From a virus: DNA of 64,000 nucleotides. The notes under the pieces were generated by a model. It ran no database searches and had not been told where the DNA came from. It saw nothing but the letters and a program-made list of their open reading frames with translations. The stretch is taken from positions 1-64,000 of IMG/VR virus record IMGVR_UViG_3300007512_002775. The stretch is one strand, 5' to 3'. Positions within the stretch are counted from its first letter, which is position 1, and each line of letters begins with the position of its first letter. Of the stretch, positions 24,293-32,434 are shown piece after piece. A program made the position numbers and the translations under genes.

Positions 24293-24763
24293 TTACTTCC
24301 ACCCTGATCGAGGCTGCTCTAGATCAGGCTGCTGTGTATAGTCGATCGTGATCTCTGTTCCTGGTTCTAAATCGTTATAAGGAAAAAGATGCCTCTCGTT
24401 TCCGATCCACGCATTGTAACAAGTGGGATTGCTCGAATGATTGTGGTACTTTCCGAGCTCAGTGACATCGTAACGGCCCGAGGGCAGTAAGATCTGCGCA
24501 GCACCTAGGTCAGCATCGGCCGATATCGGCTCCATTGCAAAGACGCCTAGGCCTTGAATAGGAGAATTACGAACTGCTAATGCCTCAGAAATCGTGAGGC
24601 CTCCATCATTAGATTCCAAGATCCAGCTTCGGATGCATTCACGCAGCATCCCCATCTTTATCAGATAGTCGCTCACCTTCTTCAGCTGCGCTGGATCGCG
24701 CTCGGATTCATAGCCCGGACGGTCCAAAAACAGGTCACTGCGTGTGGTGGATCGAAAAGCCAT
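24293..24763 (-). CDS. SET-domain protein (putative lysine methyltransferase)
   Basis: 156 aa. SPIQGLGVFAMEPI is the first SET block, YHNHSSNPTC the N-H-S-x2-P-N-type block that binds SAM, and GTEITIDYT the catalytic-Tyr block. The inserted region between them is very short. SET enzymes methylate lysines on proteins; the target here is unknown. Before the domain, KMGMLRECIRSWILES (about residues 37-52) resembles the genome's tag. Confidence 0.8.
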   Translation of the reverse strand: MAFRSTTRSDLFLDRPGYESERDPAQLKKVSDYLIKMGMLRECIRSWILESNDGGLTISEALAVRNSPIQGLGVFAMEPISADADLGAAQILLPSGRYDVTELGKYHNHSSNPTCYNAWIGNERHLFPYNDLEPGTEITIDYTQQPDLEQPRSGWK

Positions 24764-24765
24764 GT

Positions 24766-25146
24766 CTACCCCTTGATGTAAGCCGTCCAGCTCCAGAGTG
24801 CGCGCTTCTCCAGATATGTGTACTTCCTTTCGTTGGCGTACGCTTCACGCTCAAAGGGGCTCTCACGATAGGCCGTCTTGGCGTCTTTGTATTTCGCTAA
24901 GCCCCTGATCCAAAAAACTACATATAACAAGAAAAAACCGAAGATGAACAGTTCTAGCTGTTGGTGAAAATGGATGGTCTCGTGGCGGCGTTGCGTCTTG
25001 GAAAGCTCGCCCCTACAAAAAATTAATCCTAGGAGGCTTATGGCTCCTATTTCTATGGGAGCAATCTTCGACAACCAGGCTGGTATATTGCTATTCTCGA
25101 AGATCTTGGGGCTTTGCTTCGAGATATATTTTTGTAACCATCCCAC
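24766..25146 (-). CDS. Membrane protein with HETIH motif
   Basis: 126 aa. Two hydrophobic stretches: a short one around IGAISLLGLIFC and a longer one at LELFIFGFFLLYVVFWI. Between them, RRHETIHFHQQLE looks like an H-E-x-x-H zinc motif near the membrane. The C-terminus (SPFEREAYAN) fits a small family of membrane-bound putative peptidases; activity is unproven. Confidence 0.55.
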   Translation of the reverse strand: MGWLQKYISKQSPKIFENSNIPAWLSKIAPIEIGAISLLGLIFCRGELSKTQRRHETIHFHQQLELFIFGFFLLYVVFWIRGLAKYKDAKTAYRESPFEREAYANERKYTYLEKRALWSWTAYIKG

Positions 25147-25152
25147 GCGCGC

Positions 25153-25449
25153 TCACCCGCCGCTAGCGTACGGGCTCAGCAGAGTTTTGATCTTCTTCTC
25201 TAGGCTACCAGCTAAGTCGCCGGCTTCAGCTGCGGCAGCCGTCAGCTGCAGTATGGTCATGACTTCATCTGTTTGATTGGGCGGCAAGTCTGGCAGCTTC
25301 TCTTTGACGAAGTCTTGCAATGTCACTTTTGCTCCAGATGCCGAGAGCGATTCCTGCTCTTGTTCATTCAGTTGCTGTGTGTGGTATTTGACGATGATAG
25401 TCCGTAGTTCTTCACGAATAACTCTTCGAATCTCTTTTTCAGTGAACAT
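25153..25449 (-). CDS. Tagged small protein (MFTEKEIRRVIREELRTII)
   Basis: 98 aa from the ATG at 25449. Residues 1-19 are the tag, then a Gln/Glu-rich linker and a helical C-terminal half. No enzyme motif. Likely virion-associated (inference). Confidence 0.6.
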   Translation of the reverse strand: MFTEKEIRRVIREELRTIIVKYHTQQLNEQEQESLSASGAKVTLQDFVKEKLPDLPPNQTDEVMTILQLTAAAAEAGDLAGSLEKKIKTLLSPYASGG

Positions 25450-25492
25450 ATTATACACTCCTACACTGTTTTCTAAGTATTTATGAAGTTCA

Positions 25493-26521
25493 CTAAAACT
25501 TCAACAATGCATGTGGAGAGCTCTCAGTTTGCGATGCATGCGTCTGTTCAATAAAGCGCGACCTAGCCCTTAGTTCCATTAAGTTGTATGCCCCTGTGTA
25601 AGAAAGGCCACTGCGAACCCCCCACTCTAAATCATGCAATACGTCAGCAACGGGCCCTTTGATCGTTACAGTAGTTGAAACGCCCTCTATAGAACCTATC
25701 TTGCCGCGCCACGCCTTTTGTGCTTCATGAGATGCCATCCCTCTATAGATCTTACGAGGAGCACCGTCATTAGTTCGTAAAATCATTCCGGGAGTCTCAT
25801 CGGTTCCTGCGAGCAATGAACCACACATGATTACATCAGCTCCGGCCGCCAAGGCTTTGACCATATCTCCCGAGTTTTTGATGCCTCCGTCTGCAATGAG
25901 AATGGCGTCACGATCTGATGTTGCACAGTCCAATACACTCTGCAGCGTAGGAATCCCGTGGCCCGTCTGTACTCGAGTAGAGCAGATCGAACCACCGCCG
26001 ACTCCCACTCTAATACTATCCGCTCCCCAATCAGACAAGTCGTTAAAGGCTTCTAACGTGGCTACATTTCCTGCCATCAAATGAACTGATTTGCCAAAAA
26101 TATCACGCAACGTCTTTAGTGCCTTTTTCATCAATGCATGATGCCCGTGAGCAACGTCTAAGCAAAATATTCTACACCCAGCATCATACAGAGCAGTCGC
26201 TCGATCTTCGAAATCGCCTGTAATTCCCACGGCTGCTCCAAACACAGCCCCCGATTGAGCGGTTACAACCTCTTTGACCATAGAAGCCTGTTCTTCAACA
26301 GTATTGTAACGATGGAGAATCCCCAAAGCACCTGCCTTATGCATAGCGATGGCCATCTCTGTGCCTGTCACTGTATCCATGGGTGCCGAAATAATTGGAA
26401 GCCTCAAACGATCCTTTCTCCATCTGGTCAATTCAGTGGACAAATCGATCTGAACTCGAGTTTCAATATTGCTGTACCGCGGCTCTAACAAGACGTCATC
26501 AAAACAAATCGCGCGTCGCAC
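25493..26521 (-). CDS. IMP dehydrogenase / GMP reductase family enzyme, without CBS domains
   Basis: 342 aa. A GTG start at 26521 with GGAGG four to five bases upstream is preferred over starts at 26539 or 26551. FDDVLLEP, PIISAPMDTVTG, GVGGGSICSTRVQTGHGIP (catalytic Cys), ILIADGGIKNSGDMVKALAAGAD and GMASHEAQ follow the family order. CBS domains are absent. The T-R-x-x-T-G after the Cys is more like GMP reductase, while the C-terminal GPVADVLHDLEWGVRSGLSYTGA block is shared. It acts in guanine nucleotide balance. Confidence 0.9.
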   Translation of the reverse strand: MRRAICFDDVLLEPRYSNIETRVQIDLSTELTRWRKDRLRLPIISAPMDTVTGTEMAIAMHKAGALGILHRYNTVEEQASMVKEVVTAQSGAVFGAAVGITGDFEDRATALYDAGCRIFCLDVAHGHHALMKKALKTLRDIFGKSVHLMAGNVATLEAFNDLSDWGADSIRVGVGGGSICSTRVQTGHGIPTLQSVLDCATSDRDAILIADGGIKNSGDMVKALAAGADVIMCGSLLAGTDETPGMILRTNDGAPRKIYRGMASHEAQKAWRGKIGSIEGVSTTVTIKGPVADVLHDLEWGVRSGLSYTGAYNLMELRARSRFIEQTHASQTESSPHALLKF

Positions 26522-26589
26522 GTCTCCTCCTTTAAGCATACACTCAACCAAAAATAAAAACTACTAGACTGCTGTATATAGAAGCAGGT

Positions 26590-26802
26590 TTATTTAACTA
26601 CTCGTAAACTTTGAATGGGAATTTTTTTCACAATGCGAGAACCGAAAAGAACATCAACTACTTTAGTTTCGTAAGCGCCAGTGGAGAGTTTATCTATGGA
26701 AAGCACACAGCCATAAGGACCTTTAATTATTATACCTGTTACAGCCTCCGATTCTCCCTCTTTATCAATAACTTCGAATAAAACTAAACTCCCCCTAGTC
26801 AT
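26590..26802 (-). CDS. Small SH3-like protein (MTRGSLV)
   Basis: 70 aa. MTRGSLVLFEVIDKEGESEA, then TGIIIKGPYG and VVDVLFGS; a divergent member of the small barrel set. It overlaps the upstream paralogue by 8 nt. Confidence 0.55.
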   Translation of the reverse strand: MTRGSLVLFEVIDKEGESEAVTGIIIKGPYGCVLSIDKLSTGAYETKVVDVLFGSRIVKKIPIQSLRVVK

Positions 26803-26986
26803 CCAGAGGGCCGACGTCTTTATGGGTTACTACCCAGCTTTCTCCCTTGACTAAGACCTCGAATGTAGGCGGTGTTTCGGTAGGAAACTTTCTTAATATG
26901 ATCCCTGGAACTCGGTGCGCGCGCGCATCGCTTCTATCCAGCTGCACCATGATCAGATCACCTACTTCCACGTAGATAAATATCAC
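26795..26986 (-). CDS. Small SH3-like protein (VEVGDLI)
   Basis: 63 aa, or 58 aa from the GTG at 26971, which would give the family start (V)EVGDLIMVQL. It contains PGIILRKFPTE and FEVLVKG strands. Function unknown. Confidence 0.6.
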   Translation of the reverse strand: MIFIYVEVGDLIMVQLDRSDARAHRVPGIILRKFPTETPPTFEVLVKGESWVVTHKDVGPLDD

Positions 26987-26991
26987 ATAGA

Positions 26992-27210
26992 CTAATCCAT
27001 CAAGGTTTGGAACCTTTGAGCTGTTTCAGGATCTACTTCGAAACACGCAAGATACTTGTTTTCAGGTTTCACTTCATCAGCTGATGTCACGGGACGCCAG
27101 CCTAAGCAATCACGATTCCACCCCAGGATCCTCTCGCACTTGAACCGCTCTACAGTCAGAAGACGCGCAAAAAGGTAGCCAGCTGCAAACGGAATGAGTA
27201 TCTCAAACAC
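26992..27210 (-). CDS. Small protein with N-terminal hydrophobic segment, 72 aa
   Basis: MFEILIPFAAGYLFARLL could be a membrane anchor or signal; the rest is soluble and contains a Trp-rich patch. Overlaps the TilS-like gene by 8 nt. No family recognised. Confidence 0.5.
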   Translation of the reverse strand: MFEILIPFAAGYLFARLLTVERFKCERILGWNRDCLGWRPVTSADEVKPENKYLACFEVDPETAQRFQTLMD

Positions 27211-27793
27211 GATTTTTCTCGTACATGTTCTTTACCGTCGTAAACAGGCCGGGGTTGACTCGCAGCGCATCTTGCAAGATATCGTTCCGGATGATGTTCC
27301 TAGTGTGGCAGCTCGAAGTGTTTGTAGGATCTTCGACGTGGGGATACTCACTAAAGCGCTGCCATAGATCCTCGGGAGAGGTTAACAGGAATGGCCGCAA
27401 GACCGACGCATCGGGGCGCAAGATTGGGGTAAGTGTAGGATTGCCTCGCAACGCTGAAAAGATCCACCACTCTACAGCATCCTTGAGATGGTGCGCAGTG
27501 ATCACCGGGAGATCGAATTCCGAAAAAAACTCGTACCTCGCCTGGCGCCATGATGCCTCAGAAGCCTTACCATCTTTCGGGTATCGTCCTACTACGCACG
27601 GAATCCCTCTCGCTGCGCAAAATTCTCGTACGAATTCCTCTGCTTCATCTCCGTGAGAAGTACCGTGATTAAAATAAGCCACAGTAACATGGCGTTTGCC
27701 TCGCACCAGAAACTCTAGGGCCGACATACTATCTCTGCCGCCGCTACAAGCCAGTACTACTTCAATGGGGATCTTGCACGCAAGTCTGATCAT
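27203..27793 (-). CDS. TilS-like PP-loop ATPase (tRNA(Ile)-lysidine synthetase, short form)
   Basis: 196 aa. VVLACSGGRDSMSALEFL is the SGGxDS PP-loop; TAYFNHG-like VAYFNHGTSHGDEAEEFV, TAHHLKDAVEWW and VEDPTNTSSCHTRNIIRNDIL match the TilS catalytic core and its N-x2-R-N-x-I-R region. TilS adds lysine to C34 of the AUA-reading tRNA-Ile. The C-terminal domains of bacterial TilS are absent. With the CCA-adding enzyme and deformylase it forms a translation-upkeep theme. Confidence 0.85.
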   Translation of the reverse strand: MIRLACKIPIEVVLACSGGRDSMSALEFLVRGKRHVTVAYFNHGTSHGDEAEEFVREFCAARGIPCVVGRYPKDGKASEASWRQARYEFFSEFDLPVITAHHLKDAVEWWIFSALRGNPTLTPILRPDASVLRPFLLTSPEDLWQRFSEYPHVEDPTNTSSCHTRNIIRNDILQDALRVNPGLFTTVKNMYEKNRV

Positions 27794-27813
27794 GTGATTC
27801 CCTCTTCGAGAAT

Positions 27814-28095
27814 TTAGAGATGCTTCTCTCGTTCTCGCTTTCGCTTCTCTCGAAGTGCACGTCGCTGGGCCTTTGTCTTGGGCCGGCCTCGTTGTGAGGG
27901 TTTATCACTGTCGTCGGCCTCTACCTTCTTTTCCTTAACAGGCTCACGCCATGTCTTGACGATGAAGGTGCCATCTGAATTCATGCGCTTGATCTTGACC
28001 AAAAGGTTTCGAGAAGTCTCGGCCAAGAGCTGGCTGCGGCGAGTATCAGCGGCCTCAAAAGTTGCGTGCTTGGAATCGTTCTTCCAATCTTTCAT
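27814..28095 (-). CDS. Highly basic hypothetical protein, 93 aa
   Basis: The last 30 residues are almost entirely Lys/Arg (GRPKTKAQRRALREKRKRER), preceded by a K-E-rich linker with a GRP AT-hook-like motif. It is probably a nucleic-acid-binding or condensing protein; the N-terminal 50 residues are not recognised. Confidence 0.55.
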   Translation of the reverse strand: MKDWKNDSKHATFEAADTRRSQLLAETSRNLLVKIKRMNSDGTFIVKTWREPVKEKKVEADDSDKPSQRGRPKTKAQRRALREKRKREREKHL

Positions 28096-28161
28096 GAAAT
28101 GACCCTAGCTTAGTGAACTAAACAAGAGTATTGAAGAAGGGGTTAATGTACAGCAGTTAAA

Positions 28162-30381
28162 CTATCTGCAAACATCCGAAAAAATATCATCTAAATAAGC
28201 TCTTATTTCAGCAGCGGTAATTGCAGGATGAAGATCGTAACATCTTGCCGCAATATCGGCAGGAGAACACCACTGCACGTGATATCGTCTAGGAACGATC
28301 GCAAATACTTCCAACTTATCATCAGCTTCACAATTACCGATGGTACATGGATCCAAAGCTGCATTGACATCGGCTGGAGTGTAGTTGTGAAACGTCTGGG
28401 CCGATTCATCACTCAACACTACCGCCATGGGCCACGCATCACCTCTAAAAGCGAGATTTAAATTATTTCTGCCTACATCCACTACAGCATCATATTGAGG
28501 CTCTTCATTGTTGAGATTGCAACTGAGGCCAGCTAAGGCATTAGCAAATGTCAAAGAATCCACCAAGTTTATCTCTACATCAGGAGGGGACCTCCACGGA
28601 TTAGAAGGGCTTGGAGTCCTCCCTGGAACATTCACTAGTGCAAATCTATGTGGTGTATTAGCAAATTCCAGTACATAAGGTTGAATGCCTTCACGCAGTG
28701 CTCTAATCTTATTGCACATAGAACCAGAGCGATCGATGGCAAACACCATGTCCACCTTCTCGTGGCTATCCAGATCCTCGTCAATATCTCCGTCGCAGTC
28801 ATTGTCGATCCCGTCACAGACCTCCTCTTCAGGCAAAGTCTGGCCTGCACAGAGAGCATCTATAAAAATACCATTAGACTCATTTCCCCACCGGCCCATC
28901 TGACACGTGAGCTGGCCTGGTTCGCATATGCCGATATTCACAGTCCCAGGGGGCCCAGTATAGCATTCAGCAAAAAGGCCTTCGTCAGTGGTTTGATCGC
29001 AGTCATCATCCCACGCGTTACAGACTTCTGGGCTCGGCGTGCCCAAAGTGGGGTCGCACTCCTCTTGCACTTGAGGTTCGTAAGCACATAACGCTTGGCA
29101 CTCCGTAAAAGCGGTCTCAGTGCAATCTGGGTTGGTGCATACACACTCCATGAATCCAGCCCCACACACCAAACGCGGATTGCTCTGGCACGGAAGCAGC
29201 ATTCCCAAGAATTCAGGAGGACACATGCACTGCAACTCTTCATCGACAAGCCCGTCGCAGTCGTTGTCCATGCCGTCACAGATTTCAGCTTGTGGCTGCG
29301 GAGCGTTGCAATTCACCCAATTGCCAGCATTGCACGTTTCGATCCCAGAACCACAGATGGTCTGGCACGGTTGGAACAGTTCTTCGTCGGTGGCACCGTC
29401 ACAATCGTTGTCTACTGCGTCGCACTCCTCGGTTTGAGGATATAGTGCATCTTCACACAGCAGGTCGGCTCCGGAACACATCAACATGCCATAATCGCAT
29501 ATGCCGGCATCAGTGAGTCCGCATTGATCTCCTTCGTATTCCGGGTGGTCATCAACGGTCCCGTCGCAGTCGTTGTCCAGACCGTCACAGACCTCTGTCG
29601 CTGGCAGTACTTCATGCATGCACCCAGACCACGCACCATTCTCACATAATTCGATACCCGTCTTGCATGGGGTATATGAATTCAGCGGACTAGCAAACAC
29701 TAGCCAATCTTGGGGAGTACCATCCGGGTCAGAGGGCCCAGACCAACACATTCTCTTGAGGCCTTCGTCTGTGTGAGCATCACAATTATTGTCCTTACCA
29801 TCGCACACTTCTGTATGAGGGCCAACGGCACCAAGACATCCTCCTGGCAACCACACGTCGTCTTCTGTTCCTCCGATGGTATCGTAGCCGTCATCGAAGA
29901 TACCCCACTGTGAGCCGCCAGTCGGAAGTGGGTGACAGATTTGTTTTCCGTACTTGCACTCTCCGTATAAGCGACCGACTTGAGTACTGTGCTCTTCTAT
30001 TGTTCCCAATTCTCGGCCTTCTTCGTCTAACCAGCAACTCCTCTCTGGTATCGCCCAGTCAATGGAATACTCCTTATCAGCCGGCCAGCACTCGCATCCT
30101 TCGTCCACTCCCGTGTCACCAAAACCACAATTGACCAAATCGCCGTTAGAATCCTGCTCCTCTAATGGTAATGCAAGACAATTGCAGTTATTATCTAAGC
30201 CGTCGCAAAGCTCCAGGATGGATTCATCAAATTCTGCGTGTGGGTTGTCTAATTTACAGGAAGTATCGGGTGGAAAATCAGATGTTGAAGACCCGAACCA
30301 ATTGACCAGTTCGTCCGTGCAGCTCATACAGACAATCGCTATTATCACGGATAATATGATTGCTGAACGCTTTTTGTGCAT
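28162..30381 (-). CDS. MopE-repeat lipoprotein with C-terminal von Willebrand A-like domain
   Basis: 739 aa. Signal peptide with lipobox (VCMSC, acylated Cys about 21), then seven copies of the E-x-C-D-G-x-D-N-x-C-D-G-x-x-D-E repeat (e.g. EVCDGLDNDCDGTVDD, EICDGMDNDCDGLVDE), each a putative metal-binding loop of the MopE type. Then comes a vWA-like domain starting VDMVFAIDRSGSMCNKI (MIDAS). Such proteins are abundant on the surface of Myxococcota-type bacteria. In a phage it could be displayed on the host envelope or derive from the host. The gene has no clear own promoter and follows 30391 by 9 nt. Confidence 0.88.
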   Translation of the reverse strand: MHKKRSAIILSVIIAIVCMSCTDELVNWFGSSTSDFPPDTSCKLDNPHAEFDESILELCDGLDNNCNCLALPLEEQDSNGDLVNCGFGDTGVDEGCECWPADKEYSIDWAIPERSCWLDEEGRELGTIEEHSTQVGRLYGECKYGKQICHPLPTGGSQWGIFDDGYDTIGGTEDDVWLPGGCLGAVGPHTEVCDGKDNNCDAHTDEGLKRMCWSGPSDPDGTPQDWLVFASPLNSYTPCKTGIELCENGAWSGCMHEVLPATEVCDGLDNDCDGTVDDHPEYEGDQCGLTDAGICDYGMLMCSGADLLCEDALYPQTEECDAVDNDCDGATDEELFQPCQTICGSGIETCNAGNWVNCNAPQPQAEICDGMDNDCDGLVDEELQCMCPPEFLGMLLPCQSNPRLVCGAGFMECVCTNPDCTETAFTECQALCAYEPQVQEECDPTLGTPSPEVCNAWDDDCDQTTDEGLFAECYTGPPGTVNIGICEPGQLTCQMGRWGNESNGIFIDALCAGQTLPEEEVCDGIDNDCDGDIDEDLDSHEKVDMVFAIDRSGSMCNKIRALREGIQPYVLEFANTPHRFALVNVPGRTPSPSNPWRSPPDVEINLVDSLTFANALAGLSCNLNNEEPQYDAVVDVGRNNLNLAFRGDAWPMAVVLSDESAQTFHNYTPADVNAALDPCTIGNCEADDKLEVFAIVPRRYHVQWCSPADIAARCYDLHPAITAAEIRAYLDDIFSDVCR

Positions 30382-30390
30382 CAGAGTTTC

Positions 30391-30759
30391 CTACCTGCAC
30401 TGCTCCTCATTTATCATCGCCAGAACCAGCCGCTTGAGACTCTGGGTAGACAAGCGGCGGCTTTCATTAAGGGAAACCAGGGGTTCATCGATGGGAAACG
30501 AACGTGTTAAGGAAGTAGAGCTAAATTGATAGTCTTCAATTGGAGCTTCGAGGTCTTGGGCATTAGTGCGCAGCACTTCACTCTTGGTATGCAACACCAC
30601 TTTGTCTGCCAACAAATAGTCTAGTCCGTGATCCACCATCAGATCACGTGTAGACAACTGCTTAAGCGCATCTACCTCAGCAACCACCAAAGGTGCATTG
30701 TTAAGGGCTTTTATGACAGCTAATTCAAGGTCTACAGCTTCTGTGAGTTTTTTGCGCAT
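30391..30759 (-). CDS. Hypothetical protein with C-terminal tag-like helix, 122 aa
   Basis: N-terminal helix MRKKLTEAVDLELAVIKAL and a C-terminal helix SLKRLVLAMINEEQ resembling the tag. Between them, no family recognised. Immediately upstream of the MopE-repeat gene, so they are probably co-transcribed. Confidence 0.5.
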   Translation of the reverse strand: MRKKLTEAVDLELAVIKALNNAPLVVAEVDALKQLSTRDLMVDHGLDYLLADKVVLHTKSEVLRTNAQDLEAPIEDYQFSSTSLTRSFPIDEPLVSLNESRRLSTQSLKRLVLAMINEEQCR

Positions 30760-30858
30760 ACGTTTCGTGCCTCTATTTCAGTTTTAAATATGCAGGCACA
30801 CGTTGTTTTGATTTGTTTGTCGTAGCAAACTGATTTTAAACGCATATTTTGCAAACTA

Positions 30859-30890
30859 CGCCGTAAAACCTACTACTTCTTTTTACGGCG
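30859..30890 (-). terminator. Possible hairpin terminator after peptide deformylase
   Basis: CGCCGTAAAA (30859-30868) and TTTTACGGCG (30881-30890) can form a 10-bp stem with a 12-nt loop around the deformylase stop codon. No run of U follows on the minus strand, so it may be a weak terminator or an mRNA-end-stabilising structure. Confidence 0.35.
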
Positions 30891-31571
30891 TTTGTTCTGG
30901 CCGTACTTCTTATGCCGTCGTTTGCGCTTTGATGAAGACTTGGTTTTCGGCCAAGAGGGTTTTGTCCGAAAACCTTTTTTTGGCTCTTCAGCAACTCTCT
31001 TGATTTTTTCTGTTTTATTTTTTTGGAGAGCTGCTCTCGTTTGCCGACGGATGCTAGTCTTAAGGGCACTCACTGCTAAGCGTCTTTTTGATGATGAGAG
31101 GCGATCCAGGTAAAGTTTTCCCACCAAATGATCGGTTTCATGTTGAACTATTCCAGAAAATGGGGCCGTTAATTGCACAATTCGAAGCTCGCCTGTTAAA
31201 TCTTGATACTCTAGCGTGATATTCTTGTGCCTTTCTACTTCAGCAGAATAGCCGGGGACGGATAAGCATGCTTCTTCCCATGAAAATTTTTCTTGACCGA
31301 TGAGATCAATTTTAGGATTAATGAGAACAATGGCCTCGGAGAGGATCGGATCTGTTTCTATAGTATCTGCTGTCGCAAAATCAGAAGCAATAACAACTAG
31401 CGATTTAGTAACTCCTATTTGAGTAGCAGCTAAACCGGCGCCGAACTCTACTTTCATCGAATCCAACATATCGTTGGCTAATTGAACAATAGAGCTATCT
31501 AAGGTAGTGACAGGCTCTGCCGAAAGGCTAAGACGCGGATCAGGCCACGTTAAGATGGTCCTCGCTGGCAA
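30873..31571 (-). CDS. Peptide deformylase with long basic C-terminal tail
   Basis: 232 aa. The three deformylase motifs are intact: GAGLAATQIG, EEACLSVPG (Cys ligand) and QHETDHLVGKLY (HExxH). It removes formyl groups from nascent proteins. Usual phage and bacterial enzymes end near residue 170; here about 60 further residues are dominated by Lys/Arg (KRKRRHKKYGQNKRRKKK at the end), perhaps for ribosome or RNA contact. Start TTG at 31571 with AGGAG nine bases upstream. Confidence 0.93.
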   Translation of the reverse strand: MPARTILTWPDPRLSLSAEPVTTLDSSIVQLANDMLDSMKVEFGAGLAATQIGVTKSLVVIASDFATADTIETDPILSEAIVLINPKIDLIGQEKFSWEEACLSVPGYSAEVERHKNITLEYQDLTGELRIVQLTAPFSGIVQHETDHLVGKLYLDRLSSSKRRLAVSALKTSIRRQTRAALQKNKTEKIKRVAEEPKKGFRTKPSWPKTKSSSKRKRRHKKYGQNKRRKKK

Positions 31572-31583
31572 AAAAAACTTCTC

Positions 31584-31832
31584 CTAGGCAACGTGCTCAA
31601 TGCAAAGTTCTTTCTCGAGAATATCTAGGGCTTGGTCAAAGTCTTGCACCTCTTCAGGTTTGAGTTTGGCCCTGATTTTGGCAGTACGCAAAGCAGCTTG
31701 AAAAGCTTTCGGATCAACCTTACTTTTAAATTCAGCTAATAATTGCTTTTTATCATCCTGCAGTAACTTAATTTCGTTTTCAATTCTAGAATATCGATCA
31801 AATAATTCATTGATCTCTTGATTAGTCGCCAT
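31584..31832 (-). CDS. GapR/DUF2312-like small coiled-coil protein
   Basis: 82 aa. A heptad-rich N-terminus (YSRIENEIKLLQDDKKQLLA) then VDPKAFQAALRTAKI and an acidic end. The layout resembles GapR (DUF2312), a small protein that binds overtwisted DNA, but similarity is weak. AGAGGA upstream supports the start. Confidence 0.5.
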   Translation of the reverse strand: MATNQEINELFDRYSRIENEIKLLQDDKKQLLAEFKSKVDPKAFQAALRTAKIRAKLKPEEVQDFDQALDILEKELCIEHVA

Positions 31833-31835
31833 CTT

Positions 31836-32003
31836 TTATTTTTCCTCTCGCTTATGATAAAGTATTCCTACCCAACACCCCATTGCACATAACAGCTGAT
31901 ACCAGGCTAGTTTTTCTTGGCCCCTAAAAAGACTAATGGGAAAAAGTACCGTATTAATACAAACACATACAATGCATAAATCAAACACTAGCTTTTTAGT
32001 CAA
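31836..32003 (-). CDS. Small two-helix membrane protein, 55 aa
   Basis: A short frame: start TTG at 32003 (overlapping the end of the upstream gene) or GTG at 31988; stop TAA at 31836-31838. The product begins MTKKLVFDLCIVCVCINTVL, then a second hydrophobic stretch WYQLLCAMGCWVGILYH and a charged end. It fills the otherwise empty gap. Function unknown. Confidence 0.45.
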   Translation of the reverse strand: MTKKLVFDLCIVCVCINTVLFPISLFRGQEKLAWYQLLCAMGCWVGILYHKREEK

Positions 32004-32229
32004 AAGTCGCACTAGTATCCTTGACAGTCGGAATCAGTAAAAGCTCTCCCTGGACCAACACTACATCATAAACCGCTTCGCCTGTCATTTCAGACTTGTA
32101 AGAGGTGATGAGCAAACCCGAGGTAGGAGCATTTATTGTTTTCCTCCCATTTTCCTCGACTTTATAATAAAGCCCCGGCTTAACTGTCAACAACTTCTTG
32201 GGTTGTATCGATGATGACAAGATCGTCAT
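31996..32229 (-). CDS. Small SH3-like protein, 77 aa (start uncertain)
   Basis: The core LLTVKPGLYYKVEENGRKTI, then TSGLLITSYKS and YDVVLVQGELLLIP reads as a small barrel protein. The ATG at 32229 overlaps the upstream gene by 50 nt; a TTG near 32196 overlapping its stop would shorten this and is also possible. Confidence 0.5.
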   Translation of the reverse strand: MTILSSSIQPKKLLTVKPGLYYKVEENGRKTINAPTSGLLITSYKSEMTGEAVYDVVLVQGELLLIPTVKDTSATFD

Positions 32230-32434
32230 ATTCCTTCTGGGGCGGATCATCATTAGAAGGCTCTTCGACCTCTGGCTCTAAGCCTAGAACTTCTTGGATT
32301 TCCTCGACGGGCGGCGGGATGATCCGTTTAGACCTAAAAAGCTCCAGGGCCTCGCTCATCGTAGAAACCCCCCGTAAGAAGGCTGGAAGGGTCGTCCCTC
32401 TGCGGGCCTGTACATACCTCCATTGTTTCATCAT
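32180..32434 (-). CDS. Hypothetical acidic protein, 84 aa
   Basis: MMKQWRYVQARRGTTLPAFL then a proline-rich and acidic C-terminus (EPEVEEPSNDDPPQKEYDD). No family recognised. It overlaps the HTH protein gene by 4 nt. Confidence 0.55.
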   Translation of the reverse strand: MMKQWRYVQARRGTTLPAFLRGVSTMSEALELFRSKRIIPPPVEEIQEVLGLEPEVEEPSNDDPPQKEYDDLVIIDTTQEVVDS

